A stretch of DNA of 64,000 nt from Alligator mississippiensis (lineage: Eukaryota > Chordata > Crocodylia > Alligatoridae). The stretch is taken from positions 51,705,036-51,769,035 of the forward strand of contig NC_081829.1 in assembly GCF_030867095.1 (NCBI RefSeq). Direction: 5' to 3'. Positions 10,190-19,806 of the stretch are shown piece by piece (position 1 is the first letter of the stretch; every line of letters begins with the position of its first letter). The position numbers were made by a program, and so were the translations under genes. Below the pieces are notes generated by a model that had not been told where the DNA came from, searched no databases, and saw only the letters and a program-made list of their open reading frames with translations.

Positions 10190-12310
10190 GAGGGACAGCT
10201 CACCTTGGACCTCTGGAAATATTTTGACAGCATTCTCACCACTGTGAGGGCACTGGTGGAGGAAGGCAAGGGGCCCAAAAGCTGTAAAATCCAGATCTAT
10301 AGGCAGTCCCACAGTTTCGTAGATGAGGGACCTGGAGTTGGTGGATTTTTTTTCCACCAGGCATCCACTTACATCAGCACCCTCAATACTTGTGAGTACC
10401 TGGTCCTTGGTGGGGACTTTTACATCATGCCGATGCACAAGACCAGTCAGGCAGGGATCAGAAACAGGCTGCCATGGGTATCCTTGGGGAGATCCTGACA
10501 GACTACTCCCTGGTGGACATCTGGCATGTCTTTCTCCCTATGGACCCCCCTACCTTCACCTATGTGAGGGTGGGGGAAGAGTAGGCTTGCCACTCCCAGT
10601 TGAATTGAGTTTATATCTCTTTGCCGCACTTTGCTCAGGCCCACTCTTCTGGCATCTGTCTGACCCCTTTCAGTGATCACCACCTTGTCTGGATCCAGGC
10701 CACGCTAGTGCCTGGGCATCAGGGGTCAGCCTACTGACATTTCAGTGCCAATCTTCTAGAGGTTGTAGGGTTCAGGGAAGCCTTCCAGGAGTTCTGGCTC
10801 ACCTGGTACGAGCAATGGATAAGTCTCCTTTTGGCTCAGAGATGTTAGGATGTGGGGAAGGTGCAAATCCATGCAGCTACACTCGGGGGCACACATGGCA
10901 GAGGGAGGCAGTCCAGGAGCAGCTTGAGTGGGAAGTGTTGGAACTGGAGAGGCACTTAGCCACTGACCCAACCAACTCATCCCTCTGCAGAGAGTGTCAG
11001 AAGGGGCAGGAAGAGCTTTGTGCTCTGTATGACTATGGCACACGTAATGTGTTTGTCCACTCATGCATTCAGTTCCTTCAGGAAATGGACCATGGATCCT
11101 ACTTCTTCTATGCCTGGAAAAGAGGGGGGGAGTGAAGAAGTACATCACTTGCCTTCTGTTTAGTGACAGCACCCCCCTTCATGGATCTAAGTGAGATGTG
11201 CCAGCACGCATGAGGCCTTCTATAAAGAGCTCTTCTCCCTGCATGCAACCAATGCCGAAGCATGTCAGACCCCATGGCAGGGACTCCTGCAGGTCAGCAT
11301 GGGTGAACAGCACCAGCTGGACGCTCCTCTCATTCTGGATGAGTTTTCAGTTGCCCTCCACCTGATGCCTGGCAACAAGGTGCTGGGCATTGGTTGACTG
11401 ACCATGGAGTTCTACCGGGCCTTCTGGGATGAACTCAGCCTGGAGTTTTCTGTTGTTTGGGGACAATCTGTACCTGGTTTAGGACCACCTGAAGTTAGTG
11501 CATTGGGAGGGTCTGTCTTTCACCCTCCTATCCTTGGACTACGAGAAGGCATTTGACAAATTGTATCATGGGTACCTTACAGGCACTCTGTGGGCCTTTG
11601 GCCCCACTTCATGCAGGCTCTCCAGGTGCTGTATGCCTTGACAGAATGTTTGGTTAAGCTCAGCTGGACCCTGATGGAGCCCATCCCATTCAGGAGAGAA
11701 GTGCATCAAGGCTACCCACTGTCAGGCCAGCTATATGCCTTTGTCCTGGAGCCCTTCCTCATTCTTCTGTGGAGGTGGGTGGTGGGGTTGATGCTTCAGG
11801 AACCAGTCAGCCTATGCTAACAATGTACTTCTCAAGGTCCAGGGCTTAGGTGACCTGGCACAGGTGGAGGCCTGTCAGGCATTGTACTCAGTGGCCTCCT
11901 CTGTCAGGGTCAACTGGGTCAAGATCTTTGGCTTGTCAGTGGGTGATGGATGGTAGGTGGGCTCACTCCCACCCATGATCCCTGAGATCTGCTGGAGTGT
12001 GGGCTCACTGCTCTACTTGGGGGTCTACCTGTCCCAAACAGACCCCTCCCCACTGGATAACTGGCACCAGCTTGGGGCAAGGGTGGTGGAGCATCTCTGG
12101 GCATCAGCAGGGTTCCTGAGGTCTCTCTTTCTGTGTTGAAGAGTGCTGGTGCTGAACCAGCTGGTCCTGTCCATGTTCTGGTACCACTTACACACCCTTC
12201 CTGTGGCCCCTGAGGTCCTGGCAGGACCCCAGTGATGGGCACTGGAGTTTTTCTGGCTGGTGACCAAGACTGGTGCCATGTGGACATGGGCCACTGAGAA
12301 CAAGCAGGAG
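10190..12310 (+). pseudogene. Tx1-type LINE ORF2 remnant (endonuclease and reverse transcriptase)
   Basis: ORF2 of a Tx1-type non-LTR element would nick target DNA with an AP-like endonuclease and copy its RNA there. Visible parts in order are: LVLGGDF near 10400 (endonuclease core), YSLVDIWHVF and PTFTYVRVGE at 10500-10580, SGICLTPFSDHHLVWIQA near 10660 (SDHH catalytic block), linker EVLELERHLATDPTNSSLC near 10950, FYRAFWDEL near 11420, LSLDYEKAFDKL near 11535 (reverse-transcriptase motif A), VHQGYPLSGQLYAF near 11710, and YANN at 11813-11824 where YADD is expected. The frame is broken by several stops and shifts. A block is missing between about 11450 and 11490, where the fingers region of the polymerase should be. 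The catalytic aspartates of YADD are both replaced by asparagine, so it is dead. Confidence 0.8.
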
Positions 12311-12313
12311 GCT

Positions 12314-12895
12314 GAAGACTAACCTCTAGAGATGAGCTGTAGATGTTATGCTGCTGTCTCTAGCCTCTGGCTCATTCCTCTGCTCATCTCCAGCCTTGGA
12401 AACTGCTGCTGCGGCTACTGCCAGTGAGTGTGGGGGTGGGCTGAGGGAATGAACGGGGAATGGCGGGGATAAACGGGGGTTGGGGCCAGGCCAGGCCTCC
12501 CCCATGGTCCTCTCCCCCCCGTCCTTCCAGCCTCCCAACCCCATATTTACTTGGCACAAAGCCAGGTCCAGGTCCCTGCAGTTTGCACCACTGCCTGCCC
12601 CTCATTGGCAGGCCGTGTGCTTCAGCACTGGGGAAATGGCCAACCACAGAAACACTCTGGCTGGCTACCAGAGCTTTTCTGTGGAGGACTGAGCCTCCAG
12701 TTGCCCCGCTTTTTGCTCCTGGGATATTGCTTGAATCCAGGATATCCAGGGATCTAATTTTGCCCCTTCGCTGCAAATTTGCAGCACAGGAAACATTTTT
12801 TTGTCCCTGCATGTGCCTCTTGCAGCATCTCAAAGAGGTTTGAGATGCTTCAAGAGGCACATTCATGCTCATCTGGATGTGTCCTTACAGTTTTT
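12314..12895. repeat. unclassified repeat with 24-bp hairpin
   Basis: GC-rich sequence with GGAATGAACGGGGA-type units resembling parts of 59330-59900, then an AT-richer end. A hairpin has arms 12811-12834 and 12839-12862, 24 bases each with one mismatch, loop GAGG. The right edge reads GGATGTGTCCTTACAG, a terminus style seen in non-autonomous hAT elements. No coding content is supported. Confidence 0.4.
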
Positions 12896-13864
12896 TAGAA
12901 GAAAGAGATACACTTTTCTATTCCTCCCTTCATTTCCCTAAGTACTAATGCTCCTAAGTAGTTAGGATGCTTACTTGGAAAGTAAACACTGAAGGTTGAG
13001 TCTTTAGTTAAATGATTCATACATAAGAAGTAAAATAGTTCTAACGTAAAAGGCTGAGAAAGGGAATTGCAGGGCCCAGCTATTTGGTCTGAATGAAGCA
13101 CAAGAAATTTAAACCTAGGACATCAAGAAGTATCTTAACTACTGTGGTAGTTTCTGTTGCTTCTTTAATTTTAACCAGAAATGTCAGTGACTTGAAAAAA
13201 AATAATCTTCATTAAACTTTTGTTAATACTGTTACATTTTAGGAGAATACACACACACACATGCACACAGAAGTTTTCTTGAATAAGCGCTTTCTGATAA
13301 AAATATTTCATCAAAAAATTCTTACCTCTCTTATTAAAACAGATTCAATTACCCAATCTTATTGTAAAGATGCAACAATACTTCAAGATTATTTGTGGCC
13401 AAGTATCCCATAATATTGCAGGTAGAAAAACATTATCTTTATGTTTATGAATTAAGGAAACAATTAAATAATTTAGCAGTAGAGCAGAAATATTGCTGGC
13501 TTTCTTTGCCAGGTTTCTGAGCAGCTGACAGAAAAGGAACACAGTCTATATTTTAAAGCCCCATAATGATTTAAATAGAGTGCTTTGTTGCTCTTGTCAT
13601 TGGAGCAAACAATCTGGGAACCATTTGGGGACTCGCATCAATGCTTTTGACAACAAACTGCTAGATAAAAATTCCTGGTGGTGTTACCGCTGAACTTTTC
13701 CCTTGCTCCCTTATGCATGGAATCAAGCTGTTCAGTCTTCAACAGGTGAAAACAGTTACAGTATTGATATTTGCCAGGGCATCAGTTATTTTCATGGAAT
13801 GAGAACAAATCTCTCATCTGGGATTGTTCTTGTGATTTTATACGATCATCCATTGAACTTATGG
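12896..13864. other. AT-rich DNA without recognised genes
   Basis: Unique-looking AT-rich sequence with a short (CA)n run at about 13249-13261. I see no supported gene. Confidence 0.6.
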
Positions 13865-13872
13865 CTATACGG
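13865..13872. repeat. 8-bp target-site duplication, left (CTATACGG)
   Basis: Pairs with CTATACAG at 16751-16758, one mismatch. Eight bases is the hAT superfamily hallmark. Confidence 0.75.
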
Positions 13873-15395
13873 TAGGCCTGTGTGAGTAGGCATCTTTTTC
13901 ATCTGGCTTCAGATCCAGCCACTTCAGATGCCAGGGATCTGATCTGGAACTGTGCACCGGGTACCCACTTTGATCCGGCTGAAGCGGCTCTGAAGCTTCA
14001 GAGCCACCTCGGAGATCCGGCCATAGGATATAATGGGGAATCAATGAAATATCTATAACATTGTTGTTTTGTGTTTGATTTTGATGAAACTTGCAGGTGT
14101 GGTAGCCTCTGCTGAGAACATGACTCTTGCTAAGCTTCAAGAATATAAATTAAGGGGTTCAGGGGGAACTGCACCACAAATTCTTGAAAGCAAAACTCAT
14201 GTCACGTGTATGTGTTACACCACAGGGTGGTTAAAGCTGCAGTGATGATAGCCCCTGCTGAGGCCACAAATCCTGCCAAGTTTCAAGAAGATAGGTATAG
14301 GGGTTTGGGGGAACTGTACCCCAAATTCTTGAAAGCAAAATTCATGTCACATGCACGTGTCAAGCCACAGTGGGTTTAAAACTGCAGAGATGGTAGCCCT
14401 TTACGAGGCCACAAAGCCTGCCAGGTTTCAAGGTGATAGGTGTATGGGTTTGGGGGGAACTACATCTCAAGCTGCTGACAGGCAAAACATAGATGACCCT
14501 GTGTGTGTTAAGTCACAGCAGGCTGAAAACTGCAGGTGTGGTGGCCCCTTCTGAGGCCACAAAGTCTGCCAAGTTTCAAGGAGATAAGTGCAAGGGATTG
14601 GGGAAAACTACACCTCAAGCTGTGGACAAGCAAAACTCATGACATGGGTGCTTGTGTAACTGTGTGTGTTTTGGGGCACGGGGGAGCTGGGGGGGGGAGC
14701 TACTGATAGCCTGGCTGCTAAGCTACTGTGTTACCAGTTAGCAATTAATCATGATTCACTCAGGGACCAGCTCAAAACACAGTACCTAGCTACTACTTAA
14801 TGAGATAACAAGCACCTACAAAACCAGACTAAGGAAAGGAAATAATCAATACAGACAATCAACTGCCCCAAGAAAGACACAGTCGGTTGCAGAAGCACCC
14901 ATGTCACAAGTTTTGTCTGCCAGCAGCTAGGGGTGCAGGGCCCTAGAACCCCCCTGCACCTCTCTCCTTGACAGCTGGCAGGCTTTGTGGCTGCAGCAGG
15001 GGCTAGCAGGCCTGCAGCTTTCACCCTCCTGTGCCTTAACACACACAGTGTCACCCATGTCATGAGTTTCACTTGTCAGCAGCCAGAGGTGCAGGGTCCC
15101 AGAAGCCAGATTCCCCCTGAACCTACCTCCTTGACAGCTGGCAGGATTCATGGCCTCAGAAGGGAACACCACCCCTGCAGTTTCCAATCCGCTGCACCTT
15201 AACACACACAGGGTCATCTATGTCACAAATTTTGCCTGTCAGCCGCTTGAGGTGCAGTTCCCTGAAAACCCCTGTATCTATCTTCTTGAAACTTGGCAGG
15301 CTTTGTAGCATCACAAGGGGCTACTACCCCTGCACCTTTTACCCCTCTCTGGTGTAACAAATACCAGTGACATGAGTTTTGCTTTCAAGAATATG

Positions 15396-15400
15396 GGGTG
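15396..15400. repeat. target-site duplication GGGTG, left
   Basis: GGGTG recurs at 16424-16428 on the far side of the solo LTR. Confidence 0.8.
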
Positions 15401-16423
15401 TGTCACAACCCAAAGGTGTGATTTTTTGTTTGTGTGTGTGCTTTGGCACCGCTAAATTATTTTCCCGCCAATTTGTCACTTTCTTTGCACGGTAGAGTTC
15501 TCTGCTGCAAGAGAGAACTCTGGTGCAATGGGGGATTTCCCGCCAGATTACAGCTTCTTTGCAGTGTGTGTCTCTTTTGCATCGTAGTGATACACGCTGT
15601 AAAGAAGTTCCCGCCATTTGTATTAGGATTCGAGCCACATTATTGGCCCATTACTAATGTAGGCACATGTGGCAGCTAGCGATTGGCTTGCTAGCCGTAC
15701 AAAAGGCTTGGGTAGTTTCCGCCCCAGTCAGAGGAGGGAGGATGAGAGAGATTCTGTGTGAAGATCTCCAAGCGCTGCGGACGCTTGCGGACCCGACGCG
15801 CCTCCCCTAAGCAGGCAATAGAGGCAATAGAACCGGGTCTACGGAGCTTTCGCGTCTCGCCTCTCCCCGTCGCCGAGCGCAATCCTAGACGTATCCCTTT
15901 CCTGTAACTTCAGACCCGCAGAGCTTGAACAACTCCGGGGAACTTTTCAAACCCAACCGAACCGGACCCGTGGAGCTTCAGCAACTCCGGGGTATAGAAA
16001 CTGGACTGAGCCCAATTTTCGAACCCACAGAGTCTTAACAGCTCCGGGGGCCTGGGAACCGAATAACAAAACCCACGGATCTTCAGTAACTCCGCGGGAG
16101 CAACTGAGTTTGGCGTAATCCTCCAACGGGGATTCAAGCGGGAGCTGTGCCTGGAAACCTGTCCAGCCTACACCAATACCATCTTTGGGTGTAAGTAAAC
16201 AATCTTTTCAATCAACCATTACGCCTCCGTAACTAATTCTAACTCGCGTGCGCTAAACCGCCCAGTGGTTCTCTCCAGCCCCGCATTCCCAGGCTGCTGG
16301 CCACAGCCCATGTGCAATGAAGACAGGCCCGGCTCGCCCCCGGCTCACACATGGCGACGGGAATGTGATCGGAATCGCCGCCGCACATGGAGACAAAGGT
16401 GGGATCGGGGCGCGCCCCGCACA
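15401..16423 (+). mobile_element. solo LTR, same family as the 6-kb LTR element
   Basis: A 1023-bp LTR, TGTCACAACCC to CGCACA, in the opposite orientation to the element at 6050-9715 and clearly collinear with its LTRs. It is flanked by perfect GGGTG duplications and lies in the third gap between tandem units of the hAT-like element, whose unit resumes right after it. Only one LTR is present, the usual product of recombination between two LTRs. Near 3' end it again carries units like the primer-binding site (CACATGGCGACGGGAATG). Confidence 0.9.
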
Positions 16424-16750
16424 GGGTGCAGTTCCCCCCGAAACCCTGTACCGATCTTCTTGAAACTTGGCAGTCTTCATGCTCTCAACAGCGGCTACCA
16501 TCCCTGAAGGTGTCATTCAAAATGAAACAATAAACAACATAGTTATAGATATGTCATTGATCCCCCATTATACCCTATGGCCGGATCTCCAAAGTGGCTC
16601 TGAAGCTTTTCCAAAGTAGTTTGGAAGCTCTGAACCACTTCTGAAAGCCTAATGAAGCCAGTGCTTCATTCTGGAAATGCTGTTTTGAATGCTGAAGCAT
16701 CCAAAGATTCTCCAGATCTGAAGCATGATGCAAATCCTCAAACACCCTTA

Positions 16751-17085
16751 CTATACAGTCAAGCTGTAATGGAGAGCACAAGCCAAAGCAGATTGACTTT
16801 TATTAGTACATGTTTAGGATTGTGAATCCAAAAAAGATATCAAAGCTGGTAGGGAAATACATATCACCTGAGCAAGGGACTAATGTTAGAGGGATGGGGG
16901 TGAGGAGGGGAACGCAACTAGGTTACAGAAAATACAATGTTAGCCAACTAAGCCTGGGGTTGGGGGGAGTGGGAATGGGGGAAGGGGAGGGATGGGGTTT
17001 GTGACATTGAGAGAGAAAGAAGATAGATACACACAAACCCGTTACAACGGTCCACAATGGTGGAGGAAGTAGTTTGAAGAAAGTG
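16751..17085. other. flank and G-rich tract
   Basis: Begins with the right copy of the 8-bp duplication (16751-16758). A G-rich, GGGG-containing stretch at 16905-17000 may be the 3' UTR of the LINE that ends at 17493 on the minus strand. Nothing else is recognised. Confidence 0.45.
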
Positions 17086-17493
17086 TCTCAGTCCATATCG
17101 AGTCTCATTGTGGGGTTCCTCTTTGGATGGAGTGGGGTCATCCATTGCTGAAGAATCCTCTCAAAGTGAAGTCCATCTGGTGCAGAGGTTGGGTTCAGGC
17201 AGTTCCCTCTGGGTCCGGCTGGGAGTGGTTCATCTGACAGGGCTGGAGTACTGGCGGTGGCCCGTGATGTGTTCCACATAGATGTCACGGGACCAATGGA
17301 TGGTGTCAGACACCATGAGGCAGTGCATAATCTTGATGTAGTGGTGGGAGATGCAGCAGGCACACAGGACATTCTCGTTGCTGGGGTCCCAGGCTCCAAG
17401 TGTTCCCACGATGAGTGTGTCGACCATCACATCGTAGCCACGGCCCCTCAGGGTGTCAGGCAGTGGGGCATTACTACATCTCTTACATAACAT
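17086..17493 (-). pseudogene. C-terminal fragment of a LINE with restriction-like endonuclease (R2-superclade type)
   Basis: The minus-strand frame 17230-17493 reads YDVMVDTLIVGTLGAWDP, then VLCACCISHHYIKIMHCLMV and SDTIHWSRDIYVEHITGHRQ, followed by a stop. The pattern of a VVDTLxVGxLGAWDP core, then a helix, then WSRDIYVEHxTGxRQY matches what I remember of the extreme C-terminus of RLE-bearing non-LTR elements in reptiles, where the endonuclease follows the reverse transcriptase. Upstream domains are absent, so it is a 5'-truncated copy, normal for this class. The exact clade (R2, Hero or NeSL-like) cannot be fixed from 88 residues. The region down to 17086 would be 3' UTR. Confidence 0.5.
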
Positions 17494-17637
17494 AACTACA
17501 CTAGAATGATCTTTAGATATTTAATACCACAATAACATTAACAGTTTCATCTTAAAAATTATCTCCATTCTTAGGAAAGTTAAATACATTTGCAAATAAT
17601 TTATGATAAAAATTAACTTCCCTGAGAAATCTTGTTA

Positions 17638-17822
17638 TGCCCCAAGTAGACACTGTAAGTATAGCTCCGACCCATGGCTGGGGTCCCTCCAACATGCCTG
17701 CCATGACTTGATGGTATATGTAGAGAAGGAGGGGGTTCAGTGGTGTTTTGCTCCCCTCTTCTCCTGGAGACGGGGTACTCACAGGTGCACGGTGATGTTG
17801 TTACCAGATTTGCCCATCACCT
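17638..17822 (-). mobile_element. LTR fragment related to the older Gmr1-type element
   Basis: About 185 bases collinear with the inner end of the 5' LTR at 30732 onward, with shared blocks CTGTAAGTATAGCTCC, GGAGGGGGTTCAGTGGT and GGTACTCA. It lacks the rest of the LTR. It could be a piece of a separate insertion or a displaced part of one. Confidence 0.65.
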
Positions 17823-18012
17823 TGGGGTGTGCTCATTTATTAGGGATATGTTTCTAGGGTCTTAATAATTCTATCAATGTGCTGCTTGTGTTACTTGTGT
17901 TTCTATACAGAACTGTATATCTGTCCTCACCCCCAATGGAGCTATCTTGCAGGACTCAGTTTCAAAGGGGCTCGGTTCCTCGTCACCAGATCAGTCATAC
18001 ACACACACACAC
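17823..18012. other. short flank ending in CA repeat
   Basis: Unique-looking sequence ending in (AC)n at 17999-18012, the left half of the microsatellite into which the Gmr1-type element inserted. Confidence 0.6.
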
Positions 18013-18929
18013 TGTGGAGCCTGCGCCTCGCTCCGCCTGGCCTATCGGGGTGTGGCCCCTCCCCTCAACTCGCCTGTCACGACTTGGATGTACTCGATTA
18101 CGTTCAGAGGGGTCTCCTGTGGAGATCTTTATCCTGGGTGGGACCTCCCGATAGACGGTGTTACTCACTGTTACCGGACGCGGTGATCCACGGGGCTCCG
18201 CCTCCCCTACACCCCGTCCACACGCCAACCGCTGGGCGATGTTGTCCAGATGTTGCCAGGCCCAGTATGATGGCCCCTGACCGGTTCCCCGGTTCCGGTC
18301 GTCCTCCCTCCTGCTGAGAGGGGTTTCTCCTTCCTCCTTCCTTAAAGATAATACTCCTCCGAACCAGGGGGAGCTGGTGGGTGCTTCCCCTGGTGCCAGC
18401 CCCCTCCCGGGGCCTCCGCTGTCTCCCCTCTCCTCCCGTCTGCAGGGCGCTCCCCTGCCTCCTGTGCGTTTACCGCTTCAGGACGCTGAGAGAGTGCCTT
18501 GGCATGCACTCTCTGGCTGCCTCTCGCTTGGCTGCCGGCGGCAGGCTTCCAGCTCCTGCCTACACTGCCTGTTTGAGACCCGCAGGCTGGGTCCTCGCTG
18601 CCCCGTGCGAGAGCCTGCGGCACGGGCAGCACACCCGTACTCTCTCTCCCTGGCTCCCGTGCCTTCCCTGTTCTGCCGGCATTCTTAAATCCTCCCGCCG
18701 CGGCCGCTCCGGCCGCTGGGATTGGCCCAGCTGTTCGCCGCGCGGGGAACAGCTGTTGCCAGAGCCGGCGTAATGGCAGCTCGCGCGGCTGCGGCCGCGG
18801 ATGCGGCTCTTCCTCCCGCTGCCCCTCTGACGGTGCATATGCCCTTCTGGGGGCTTGCTCTCAGGGTCTGGGGTCTGTGGGTCCCCTTTGCTCCCCCTCG
18901 CTCGCCTGTGGGGGCGCTTCGCCGCCACA
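18013..18929 (-). repeat. 3' LTR of Gmr1-type element
   Basis: 917 bp, CpG-rich, on the minus strand starting TGTGGCGGCGAAGCG and ending GGCTCCACA. A direct repeat of 23139-24055 and an inverted repeat of the solo LTR at 62420-63328. Confidence 0.95.
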
Positions 18930-18942
18930 GACCTCCCCCCTT
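18930..18942 (-). other. polypurine tract
   Basis: Minus strand AAGGGGGGAGGTC directly before the 3' LTR. The same tract occurs at 26541-26553 in the older relative. Confidence 0.85.
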
Positions 18943-19074
18943 AAGTTGCCTTGTGGCGGCTGATTTCCTCTCATAACGGCATGTGTCACCTGCGGCTCCT
19001 CCCTATGGATGTGGCCCGTACCTTCCTCTGCGTCGTCTGCGCCTCCCCACCTGGACAAGAAGTCAGCCACAAAG

Positions 19075-19760
19075 TTATCTCGGCCCGGACGGTGTATCAC
19101 CGTGAATTTGAATGGCTGTAAAGCCAAAGCCCAGCGGGTGATCCTGGTGTTCATACTCGAGTTTCTGTGTTAACCACTGTAGTGGTGCGTGGTCTGTTAC
19201 TACCACGAATTCCCTCCCCATCAGGTAGTACTTAAAATATTCTATAGCCCAGTGTATTGCCAGGCACTCCCTTTTGATGGTGGCATACCTGGTTTCTGCA
19301 TGACTGAGTTTCCTGCTGGCAAAGGCAATTGGGCGCTCCTCCTGCCCGTGTTTCTGCAGTAACACTGCTCCCAGTGCCCGTCCTGATGCATCCGTCTGTA
19401 AAACGAAAGGGGCATTAAAGTTAGGCGTGTGCACGACAACGTCATGGCGCATTGCTTCTTTCAAATTCTGGAAGCTTTTTCACATCCCCGGTGTCCATTT
19501 CAGTGGCGTCACAGATTTCCCAGCTAACGCGTCCGTAAGTGGTGTGGCGAGAGTCGCGAAGCAGGTTATAAATCGTCGATAATAGTTAACGAGTCCCAAG
19601 AAGGAACACAGTTGTTTACGGGTTCTCGGTTCCTGGAACTGCCTTATAGCCTCAATCTTATGTGTGAGTGGCCGAACTGTCCCTCGGCCTTCTCGAAACC
19701 CTAGGTATGCTGTTTCTTTCCCCGCCAGTTTACATTTCTTCGGGTTGGCGGTCATCCCTG
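19075..19760 (-). CDS. fossil Pol end: reverse-transcriptase connection and RNase H
   Basis: Minus-strand frames at 19480-19755 and 19075-19464 carry the parts that follow the reverse-transcriptase palm. These are the thumb/connection motif SFLGLVNYYRRFI near 19590 and the RNase H blocks FVLQTDASGRALGAVLLQ, ERPIAFASRKLSHAE, YATIKRECLAIHWAI and VVTDHAPLQWL. They lie between the palm, at the end of the long frame, and the 3' LTR, confirming that RNase H is the last Pol domain and that no integrase follows it. Confidence 0.88.
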
Positions 19761-19806
19761 CTGCTCGGAGTTCCCCCAGAACTGCTCTGAGGTCTTGGAG
19801 GTGTTG

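Larger units (their letters stand above)
9716..12313 (+). mobile_element. Tx1-clade LINE, right part, 3'-truncated
   Basis: Continuation of the host LINE after the LTR insertion. It contains an imperfect 154-bp direct duplication (CTATTTGCATTTCTTGACT at 9991 and a near copy at 10145), then ORF2 with endonuclease-like and reverse-transcriptase-like segments. Similarity to Tx1-type ORF2, the family often labelled Tx1 149-kDa protein, continues to about 12313 and then stops without a tail. The element is thus truncated or was overrun by the next repeat. Confidence 0.75.
13873..16750. mobile_element. palindromic non-autonomous hAT-like element with tandem units in both arms
   Basis: The ends are inverted repeats (TAGGCCTGTGTGAG left; TAAGGGTGTTTGAGG as the right end reads inward) flanked by an 8-bp duplication. 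Inside them both arms share a block around GGAGATCCGGCCATAGG and ATATCTATAAC. The left arm then has four tandem units of about 146 bp in plus orientation (unit marker GCCAAGTTTCAAG at about 14129, 14275, 14420, 14568). The right arm has four units of 145-160 bp in opposite orientation (near 14970, 15130, 15288, 16460). A unique centre of about 200 bp lies at 14650-14850. No transposase is encoded, so it must have moved with help from a related element. Without the solo LTR at 15401-16423 it would be about 1.85 kb. The hAT assignment rests on terminus style and 8-bp duplication. Confidence 0.75.

Noticed and set aside
14129-14640. Tandem units at first glance like a CRISPR or satellite array
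   Set aside because: Units are about 150 bp, degenerate, without spacers, and mirrored in the opposite arm; they belong to a eukaryotic foldback transposon.
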